From positions 62,001-126,000 of the forward strand of contig NZ_FPAT01000003.1 of NCBI RefSeq assembly GCF_900116555.1: DNA of 64,000 nt. Reading direction: 5' to 3'. Position numbers and translations under genes: made by a program. How positions within the stretch are numbered: the stretch's first letter is position 1; each line of letters begins with the position of its first letter. Positions 55,231 to 63,100 of this stretch are shown here, one piece after another. The notes below the pieces were generated by a model. That model had not been told where the DNA came from. It ran no database searches and was given only the letters and a program-made list of their open reading frames with translations. This DNA is from Actinopolyspora lacussalsi subsp. righensis (lineage in GTDB: Bacteria > Actinomycetota > Actinomycetes > Mycobacteriales > Pseudonocardiaceae).

Positions 55231-56585
55231 TGAGCAACGAGACCGAAACCCTCACCCGGTTCGCTCCCGACAGCGGAACCGAAGTGGCACTTCCGGTGCA
55301 CACCGACCTGTTGCGGCTGGCCACGGCGGGCTCGGTGGACGACGGCAAGAGCACGCTGGTGGGACGGCTGCTGCACGACACCAAATCGGTGCTGGCCGAC
55401 CAGCTCGACGCGGTACACCGCGCCAGCGCCGACCGCGGACTGAGCACTCCGGACCTGTCGTTGCTGGTCGACGGGCTGCGCGCGGAGCGCGAGCAGGGCA
55501 TCACCATCGATGTCGCCTACCGCTACTTCGCGACCGGCAAGCGCACTTTCGTGTTGGCCGACACCCCCGGCCACGTGCAGTACACCAGGAACACCGTCAC
55601 CGGTGCCTCCACGGCGCAGCTCGCGGTGCTGCTGGTCGACGCCCGCAAGGGTGTGGTGGAGCAGACCAGGAGGCACGCCGCGGTACTGGCGTTGCTCGGC
55701 GTACCGCGACTGGTGCTGGCGATCAACAAGATCGACATGGTCGACTTCGACGAGTCGGTGCACACCGCCATAGCCCAGGACTTCGCACAGCACGCCAGGG
55801 CCCTGGGCTACTCCGACGAGGACGTGGTCACGGTCCCGGTGTCGGCACTGCACGGTGACAACGTCGTGGAACGTTCCGAGCGCACGCCCTGGTACGAGGG
55901 CCCCGCCCTGCTGGAGCACCTGGAAACGGTTCCGGTCGCTCCGGACCCGCACGACGTTCCGTTCCGGTTGCCGGTGCAGTACGTGATCCGGCCGCGTACC
56001 GCCGACCACCCGGACTACCGCGGTTACGCGGGGCAGGTCGCCGCGGGAGTGGTCAACGAGGGCGACGAGGTGGTGGTGCTCCCGAGCGGAGCGCGCAGCA
56101 GGGTCTCCATGGTGGACACCCCGGACGGCCGGGCGCAGAGCGCGGCGGCCGGACGTTCGATCACCGTGCTGCTGGAGGACGACCTGGACATCGCACGCGG
56201 CGACGTCATCGTCTCGGCCGAGGAACAGCCCCGGGTGACCGACGAGTTCGACGCCACGGTCTGCTGGCTCGCCGAGAAGCCCCTCTCGCCGAACGCGAAG
56301 GTGCTGATCAAGCACGGTGCCCGGACCGTGCAGGCCATGGCCACCGAACTGTCCACCCGCTTCGACGAGCAGGAACTGTCGAGCGTGGACGCCCCGGACA
56401 AGCTGGAGCTCAACGAGATCGGCAAGATCCGGTTCCGCACCTCGGAATCGTTGCCGATCGACGACTACGCGGACAGCAGGCGCACCGGTTCGTTCATCGT
56501 GCTCGATCCCTCCGACGGTTCCACGCTCGCGGCGGGCCTGATCGGTGTTCCGCTGGCCCCGCTGGCCTCGGCAGTGACTCGATGA
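55230..56585 (+). CDS. cysN: sulfate adenylyltransferase subunit 1 (GTPase)
   Basis: CysN is an EF-Tu-like GTPase subunit of ATP sulfurylase. Seen: G1 GSVDDGKSTLVGRL, G3 DTPGHVQYTRN, G4 NKIDM and beta-barrel domains to residue 451. No APS kinase domain is fused at the C-terminus, unlike mycobacterial CysNC, fitting an APS-reducing pathway without PAPS. A 15-bp direct repeat (period 20) duplicates the stop-codon region at 56576-56610. Confidence 0.96.
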   Translation: MSNETETLTRFAPDSGTEVALPVHTDLLRLATAGSVDDGKSTLVGRLLHDTKSVLADQLDAVHRASADRGLSTPDLSLLVDGLRAEREQGITIDVAYRYFATGKRTFVLADTPGHVQYTRNTVTGASTAQLAVLLVDARKGVVEQTRRHAAVLALLGVPRLVLAINKIDMVDFDESVHTAIAQDFAQHARALGYSDEDVVTVPVSALHGDNVVERSERTPWYEGPALLEHLETVPVAPDPHDVPFRLPVQYVIRPRTADHPDYRGYAGQVAAGVVNEGDEVVVLPSGARSRVSMVDTPDGRAQSAAAGRSITVLLEDDLDIARGDVIVSAEEQPRVTDEFDATVCWLAEKPLSPNAKVLIKHGARTVQAMATELSTRFDEQELSSVDAPDKLELNEIGKIRFRTSESLPIDDYADSRRTGSFIVLDPSDGSTLAAGLIGVPLAPLASAVTR

Positions 56586-56610
56586 CGACCCCAGCGACTC
56601 GATGACGACC
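56576..56610. repeat. 15-bp direct repeat over the cysN stop
   Basis: GACTCGATGACGACC occurs at 56576-56590 and again at 56596-56610 (period 20). The first copy contains the cysN stop codon. The second is between cysN and the chelatase gene. It looks like a local replication duplication. Confidence 0.85.
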
Positions 56611-56621
56611 GGAGTTCCCGG

Positions 56622-57380
56622 ATGAGCGCACCGTTGGTCGCGGTGGCGCACGGCAGTCGGGACCCACGTTCGGCAGCCACGATCCAGGGGCTGCTGGACG
56701 TGGTCCGCTCCGTCCGCCCCGAACTTGACGTACGAACCGCGTTCCTGGAGCTGTCCGCGCCACGGCTCGGCGACGTGCTCGACGCCGTGCACGCCGACGG
56801 CAACAGGCGGGCCGTCATCGTTCCGCTGTTGCTCGGCCACGCCTACCACGCGAGTGTGGACATCCCGAACGCGGCGCGGGAGGCCGAACGCCGCAATCCG
56901 CTGCTGCGGCTGTGCACGGCCGAAGTGCTCGGACCGGACCCCAGGTTGCGGCGGGCGGCGTGGCGGCGGCTGACCGAGAGCGGTGCCGATCCGGCCGATC
57001 CGGAACTCGGTGTCGTACTGGCCGGTGCGGGCTCGGCGCACGATTCCGCCAACGGGCTGGTCTCCGATGTGGCCGGAATCTGGCAGCGGCACAGTCGTTG
57101 GGCCGGTACCGTGGCGGCGTTCGCCGCCGCTGCCGAGCCCGACGTACCCGCCGCGCTGGAGCTGCTGCGTGCGCGGGGAGCACGGCGGTTCGCCGTCGGC
57201 TCGTGGTTCCTGGCTCCCGGCAGACTGCCCGACCGAGTGCTCGAACGGGCCACCGAACACGCCGAGCGCCCGCTGCTGGCGGACACGATGGGAGCGGCAC
57301 CGGAACTGGCCGACCTGGTGATCGAGCGGTACGAGGCGGCACTGGCCGCCAGGCCCGGGTCGCTGGCACACGCCACTTGA
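56622..57380 (+). CDS. sirohydrochlorin chelatase family protein
   Basis: CbiX/SirB-type chelatases insert iron or cobalt into sirohydrochlorin; beside a siroheme enzyme, ferrochelation for siroheme is the likely role. This 252-residue protein has two repeated halves. The first has the metal His in VAVAHGSRDPRS and LLLGHAYHASVDIP; the second has GAGSAHDSANG. The genes for uroporphyrinogen methylation are elsewhere. Mycobacteria carry a chelatase gene in the same place after cysH. ATG follows GGAGTTCCCGG. Confidence 0.9.
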   Translation: MSAPLVAVAHGSRDPRSAATIQGLLDVVRSVRPELDVRTAFLELSAPRLGDVLDAVHADGNRRAVIVPLLLGHAYHASVDIPNAAREAERRNPLLRLCTAEVLGPDPRLRRAAWRRLTESGADPADPELGVVLAGAGSAHDSANGLVSDVAGIWQRHSRWAGTVAAFAAAAEPDVPAALELLRARGARRFAVGSWFLAPGRLPDRVLERATEHAERPLLADTMGAAPELADLVIERYEAALAARPGSLAHAT

Positions 57381-57411
57381 GAGCGCACGGCGCCGCACCG
57401 CCCCACCGGCC

Positions 57412-57434
57412 CGGCGATTTCGCGAGAAATCGAC
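57412..57434. repeat. 23-nt palindromic element, copy 2
   Basis: This is the exact reverse complement of 8103-8125, with core arms CGATTTC and GAAATCG. It lies between the convergent chelatase and FkbM genes. Confidence 0.7.
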
Positions 57435-57456
57435 GGCGGTGCGGTGTCGCGGGTGG

Positions 57457-58251
57457 TCAGACTCCCCGTCTCGTGGTGAAGAGATAGTTCCGCTTGCGAG
57501 TGGTCACCCTGTCGACAGGCACCCACCGTTCGGCGTGCCAGACGTACATGCCGTATCCCATCTCGCGGAGCCAACGGGTGACCTTGTCCGGTTCGAACCC
57601 GTATCTGGCCAGGTGGCGTTGTTCGATTTCCAGCAGCAGAGTCGGCTCGCAGTCCGCGAGCGTCCGTTCGGCGCCTTCCAGCACGAACGGTTCGTATCCC
57701 TCCACGTCGATCTTGAGGAAGTCCACGCGGTCGAGGCCGCGTGAGCGCCGCACCTGATCCACCGAGAGCACGTCGACGGTATGGGTTCGCACCCGCCGCG
57801 CCTCATCGTGCTCCCCGGCTGTGGCTCCTCGCTCGCCGATATAGGCGTGGCCGTGCACCGGGAAACCGAAGCGGTGGGGCACCACGAGCCCGCGTGGTTC
57901 CGTGCGACTCCCGAGCGCGGCACGAGTGGTCCGCAGCTGGGGCAGGTGGACGAGCCGTTGCAGCCCCGCGAGTATCCGATGTGGCTTACGCTGCGGTTCG
58001 AAGGAGTGCACCATCCCGTGCTCGCCGACCAGCGCTGCCAGTGAGAAGCTGTACATGCCGTAGGCCGCACCGACGTCGAAGCACACGTCACCGGTACCGA
58101 CCACACCCGGCAGACCCCTCGTCTCGGGCTCGAACAACGATCCGGCCGAAGCCGTCCACAGCAGAGCGGCCAGCCGCGATCGACGCCGCTCCGAAGCCGC
58201 GCCTCCCTCGACAACACGTTTCCCCTCGGCCCGCTCGAACTGCCCCGACAC
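57457..58251 (-). CDS. FkbM-family methyltransferase
   Basis: This 264-residue SAM-dependent enzyme is in the FkbM/Methyltransf_21 group, which usually O-methylates sugars or natural products. Seen: SAM motif DVCFDVGAAYGMYSFSLAAL, MVHSFEPQRKPHRIL and the family hallmark DRVDFLKIDVEGYEPFVLEGA. An N-terminal basic stretch of about 25 residues is not conserved. No glycosyltransferase or biosynthetic genes are adjacent, so the acceptor is unknown. It is convergent with the sulfur operon. Confidence 0.9.
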   Translation of the reverse strand: MSGQFERAEGKRVVEGGAASERRRSRLAALLWTASAGSLFEPETRGLPGVVGTGDVCFDVGAAYGMYSFSLAALVGEHGMVHSFEPQRKPHRILAGLQRLVHLPQLRTTRAALGSRTEPRGLVVPHRFGFPVHGHAYIGERGATAGEHDEARRVRTHTVDVLSVDQVRRSRGLDRVDFLKIDVEGYEPFVLEGAERTLADCEPTLLLEIEQRHLARYGFEPDKVTRWLREMGYGMYVWHAERWVPVDRVTTRKRNYLFTTRRGV

Positions 58252-58389
58252 GGAAACTCGCTTTCGGTAGGTATTCGATCACTGTCGCCGACCCGGCACG
58301 TCGCGGTTTCACTTTCCGCACCCGATCGATCACCCAACGTAGGATAATCGACGTGCCGAATCGCACCGCGAGGCGCGTGGAGCAGTAAC

Positions 58390-58424
58390 AGGGCCGATAC
58401 GGACAACCGGTCCGTATCGGCCCT
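58390..58424 (-). terminator. 15-bp perfect hairpin downstream of the exported-protein gene
   Basis: AGGGCCGATACGGAC (58390-58404) pairs perfectly with GTCCGTATCGGCCCT (58410-58424), loop AACCG. It lies 100 bases past the stop at 58525 on the minus strand and before the FkbM promoter region. No T-run. Strong stem, probable terminator. Confidence 0.6.
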
Positions 58425-58524
58425 CGGATCCGTCACAGCGGTACCGATCGGCTCTCCGGAGCGTGCGAACCGACGGGGAGATCCCGCCTCGTCCCGCTCT
58501 CTCGGAGCGCGCGGGAAATCTCGG

Positions 58525-59451
58525 TCAGGAGGCCGCGAAGGTCACCTCGCGTCCGGCGTCACGGCAGGTGTAGTCGTAGCCACCCAGCTCGCTGTCCGCC
58601 TCGGCCGCGGAGCACTCGAAACCGTTGCTGCGGTAGTCCTGCCCGAGCCGCCCTTCGGCGTCCGCCGCCACGTCACGGGCGGTGTCGCAGTCGACTCCGC
58701 TCGCCTCGATACCGAAGGCACCGTTGTCCGAGTTGGGAGTGAACGGCACGTCACCGCAGGAACGCGTGGCCGCGTACTCGGTGGAGACGGTGGTGTCACC
58801 GTTGACAACGACGATGTTGTCCCGCTGGACGACGCTCTGCGGGTGGATCGCCTCGCGGGGACCCACCACGCTGTTGCCGACGGCGATACGCGCGACGACG
58901 CGCTGACCGATTCGCAGTCCCACCGGTGCGGAGTAGACGCCGTCACCGTCCTTGTCGCGCAGCGCGACCGCACCCAGCTCGTCGATGTCGGCGACCTCGT
59001 CACGCGGGTTCGCACCGGGAGTTCCGAACAGGCCGTAGAACGTCGTGCTGCCGCTCACGGAGCCGTCGGTACGCACCCGGAAGTTCAGTCGCGTGGTACC
59101 GCGCTCGGGCAACGATTCACCGCGTGCGACCGGCTCCACCGTTCTGACCGCGAGCCGGTCGGTTTCCGAGGTCTTGCCGGAATCGCTCCCGGTCACCTTG
59201 ACCCGTTCACCCGCGTAGGGCAGCAGCATCCCCGGCGCACCGGTGAGCCGGTAGCGCGTGCCGTCGCTTTCCGCCGTAAGGGCGTATCCCTGACCGCCGC
59301 GTACGAGCGTTCCGGTGGCACTGGTGAACAGCCCTGCCCCGCTCTGGCCGTTCCGGGGTGACTGCGCGTCGGATTTCTCCGCGGCGGCAGCGGTGCCCGC
59401 GCCACCCAGTACTGTCAACACGGCGGCGGCGATCGCGAAAGTCTTGCGCAT
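58525..59451 (-). CDS. secreted protein, unknown function
   Basis: This 308-residue protein has a clear signal peptide (MRKTFAIAAAVLTVLGGAG then TAAAAEK; cleavage near residue 24). The mature part is beta-rich, with a calcium-loop-like DKDGDGVYS, GYALTAESDGTRYRLTG repeats of OB-like appearance, and a C-terminal region with four cysteines (RSCGDV, VDCDTA, FECSAA, YTCRD) likely in two disulfides. I do not recognise the family. It lies alone in the accessory end of the window with its upstream gap rich in repeats. Confidence 0.8.
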   Translation of the reverse strand: MRKTFAIAAAVLTVLGGAGTAAAAEKSDAQSPRNGQSGAGLFTSATGTLVRGGQGYALTAESDGTRYRLTGAPGMLLPYAGERVKVTGSDSGKTSETDRLAVRTVEPVARGESLPERGTTRLNFRVRTDGSVSGSTTFYGLFGTPGANPRDEVADIDELGAVALRDKDGDGVYSAPVGLRIGQRVVARIAVGNSVVGPREAIHPQSVVQRDNIVVVNGDTTVSTEYAATRSCGDVPFTPNSDNGAFGIEASGVDCDTARDVAADAEGRLGQDYRSNGFECSAAEADSELGGYDYTCRDAGREVTFAAS

Positions 59452-60150
59452 CCTTGTCGAGCCACCTTTCGTTCGGGATAGCTTCGATGATCCTTTCGCC
59501 CCGGGAGACGTCGCGGTGGACTTCGGGTTGCCCCGAAACGGTCATCGATTCGTATCGAGTTGTAAGCACCCCGGGTACAGTGCCGACACCTCGGCTCTCG
59601 GGCGGGAGCGACCGACGGTCGACCCCGCCCGAGAGCCGAGGGGACCGCGACTCGGCCGATGCCCTGTGGTTCCCACCACGTGGCGAGACCGCCCAGACTG
59701 CCACTTCCGAAGAGGTTTCGCACCCGATCGGAGTAACGAAAGGCGCCCTGACTGGGCCTTTCGGAGCAATTCGGCCCCACCCGTCCCATCGACGGCGGAA
59801 CCAGGAGCATGATTTCGGGAGCAGGAGTCGGAAGTGGCATCCGACGAGCGGGGAACGACAACTCCACGAAAGTCCGCTCCCCGTGAACCGGCCTCCGCCC
59901 ACAGCGGAAGCGGTTAGCCGCATTACGAATCCGAACAATCACTCCTGGTGAACAGGAGATACCGAAATTCACTCCGTGAGATCATGAGACAGTAACGATT
60001 GTGCGGACACACACCGGAACCGATCGCTCAACGCGTCGCGTCCGATCGTCGTAGCCAGCCGAGTGCGCGTTCCGCCAGGTGGTCGCCGACCGGAAAATCG
60101 CAGGTCGAACCCTGCGCATCGACGAACCGGAAATGGGAAGCAGCGGGGAG
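59452..60150. repeat. repeat-rich intergenic region
   Basis: About 700 bases without a convincing gene. A perfect 18-bp stem, CCTCGGCTCTCGGGCGGG (59589-59606) with its complement (59624-59641), has a loop containing GACCG-A-CGGTC. A second hairpin with CGAAAGGC/GCCTTTCG arms lies at 59737-59763. TGCCACTTCCGA (59698-59709) recurs inverted at 59826-59837, bounding about 140 bp. It may be a small non-autonomous element or a remnant. Confidence 0.55.
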
Positions 60151-63100
60151 ATGAACAGTCAGCAACCGAGCCGACCGGTGATTACGCCCGCGATGCGGGA
60201 GCAGGCCGCGCAACAACCGAACAGCTGGCTCTACGTGGTGGATCCGATCTTCACCGATCCCAACGCGGAAGTCCCGCCCTGGGGGTTCATCGGCGGATTC
60301 CGAGTCGACGAGCACGGGGAGATCACCGCGGACTTCTCCCCGAACCCGAACTACCGCCCGTCTCCCGTGGCGTTGCGCCTTCCCGCCCCCACCAACGACG
60401 TGGAGCGGGCGCTGCAACTGACCACCACCGGCTACGCCCCCTCCCAGACGCTGCTCGGTTCCCTGCTGGAGGCCGAACTCATCCTGTTCGCCCAGCCGCA
60501 GGGGGAAGGACTGTTCACCTTCGAACACCCTTCGGGCCGCAATCAGCTGCAGGTCTTCACCTCGGAAGGTCATCTGCCGCAGAACTGGACCAGCTGGCAA
60601 CGCATGACCGGCAGGTCACTCGCGGAGCTGCGTCCGCTCGGCACCGATATGCAGGTGAACCCCGCCAGCCCGAGCAAGGTGCGTGTTCCCTGCGAGGACC
60701 TGATCCAGGCGGCGGGCATCCCGCTGCGGACCAACGAGGGAGCATCGCGCAACGGTTCGGAGGCGACCACGGTGGTCACGGGGCTCGGAACCCGCCACCG
60801 GCCGGATCGGCCCGGAGGGACGACACAGTCGGCCCCGGTACAACCGTCCGCATCGCAGCGAGCCCCTGCCGCGGCAACGGCTCCCGAGGCACGACCGACC
60901 GGTGCACCGAACGTCGCGGCGGGGAGCACCGCGCCACCCGGAACCACGCCCGCACCTGCCGATACGAGTAACGGCGAAACCGGGAACGACGAAACCGGCC
61001 AACGCCTGCTCGGCAGCCTCCTCGCCGCCGCTGCCGGTGACGCGCTCGGCGCACCGGTGGAGTTCTACCCGTTGGAGCAGATCCGCAACCGGTACGGCAG
61101 CGCCGGGGTAACCGATTACGACCGGGACAACCAGCAAGGCGGCTCGTTCACCGACGACGGTCAGCTGATGCTGTTCGCGCTCGAGGGATTCGTCCGAGGT
61201 CACATCGCGGTGCGCCACGGGGTCGCGGAGACACCGCTTCCGGCCGTGCAGCTGGCATTGCAGCGCTGGCTGCACAGCCAGGGATATTCCTGGTCACGCG
61301 TGGCCGGGCCGTTCTCGGAGACCCATCCCGAACCGGACGGCTGGCTCGTGGAGCGGCCGGAGCTGTTCGCGGTGCGCTCGCCCGCCAGCGGCTCGATCAG
61401 CGCGCTGCGCGAGTTCGCGGCCTCGGGCAGGGCGGGCACGGTCGAGGAACCGCTGTACTATTCGGACACTCATGGCGCGGTGCTTCGCGGGGTCGGTGCC
61501 GCGCTGTGGTCGGACGACGCGGCGGAGATCTTCCGAACGGCCGCCTGCGCCGCCGCGCTGACCCACGGCGAGCCGGCCGGTTATCTGCCCGCGGGCACGT
61601 TCGCGCTCCTGCTGCGGGAACTGCTGTGGGAGACCCCGGTTCCGGAGGCACTCGCGCGGGCCCGGAGCGTACTCGACGAACACGCCGCTGGCTCGGCCAC
61701 GGAGCGGGCGCTGGCCGCGGCGGTGAACCTGGCCGAGCACGGGCGTCCCACCCCGGAACGACTCAAGGACGTACTGGGCGGTGGCTGGACCGGCCCCGAG
61801 GCACTGTCGATCGCCGTCTGCGCCCTGCTGAGTACCGAAAGCCTCGCCGATGCCGTACTGCTGGCGGTCAACCACTCCGGCGACAGCGACTCCACGGGGG
61901 CGATCTGCGGCGCCCTGGCGGGCGCCCGGTACGGCAAGAGCGCCCTGCCGGGCACCTGGCTGCGTGACCTGCGGGGACGGGAGACGATCGAGATCCTGGG
62001 GCGGGACGCGCTGCTGGAGTTCGGCACCGAACCGCCGGACGATCCGACGTGGCGGCACCGCTATCCGGGCAGGCGGGACGGTTCCGAACTCGGATTCAGC
62101 ACCGACTTTCCCGTGACGGTTCCCGACCACTCCGAACTGTCCACGGCGGAACAGCCGACCGCCGAGGACTCCCCTGTCGAGGAACCGGCAGAAAGCGCCG
62201 ACGAGAACGCGGGTTCCTCGACGGAGGAGGCGAGCGAGGCCGAAGGACGTCCCGGTGCGGCGGACACGTCCCGGAAACCGGTGCTCGGCTGTCTGCTGGG
62301 TGGGGCGGTCGGTGACGCGCTGGGCTACCCGGTGGAGTTCGACTCGCTGCGCGCGATCCGTGACCGGTTCGGCCCCGAGGGGGTCACCGGCCTCGAACCG
62401 AGCGGAGCGGACACCGCTCCGATCAGTGACGACACCCAGTTGACGCTGTTCACGCTGGACGGACTCATCCGCGCCGGTCACAGCATGCGCCGTGGGTTGG
62501 CGACCGATCCGGTCGAGCTGGTGCAGCACTCCTACCAACGCTGGCTGCACACCCAGGGCTTCGAGAGTGATGAGGTCACCGGCCCCGGCTGCACCGAACC
62601 GGACGGTTGGCTGCTCACCCGGTCCGAGCTGTTCGACCGGCGAGCGCCGGGAACGACCTGCCTCGAGGCGCTGCGGGGATTCGCCGCGGGCGAGAGGCCC
62701 GGTTCGTCGCACAACCCGCTGAACGAGTCCAAGGGATGCGGCGCGGTCATGCGTGCCGCTCCGGCGGCACTGTGGTCGGCCGATGTGGACGAGGTGTTCC
62801 GGCTGGGCGCCGAGACGGGGATGCTGACCCACGGCCATCCCAGCGGGTATCTGCCCGCCGGGACGCTGGCCGTGTTGGTGCGTCGGTTGTTGGAGGGGGA
62901 CACGCTGCGGCGGGCCCTCGACACCGCGTTGGCGCGACTGGCGACCTGGGACGGGCACGAGGAGACGACCGAGTGCCTGTTGCGGGCGGAGGAGCTGGTC
63001 TCGCTGGGCGAGCCAGGCCCCGAGGTGATCGAACAGCAGCTCGGCGGTGGCTGGGTGGGCGAAGAGGCACTCGCCATAGCTGTCTACGCCGCGCTGAGCC

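Noticed and set aside
55221-57398. Minus-strand open frame of about 725 codons
   Set aside because: Antisense to cysN and the chelatase gene, with low-complexity His/Arg/Gly composition.
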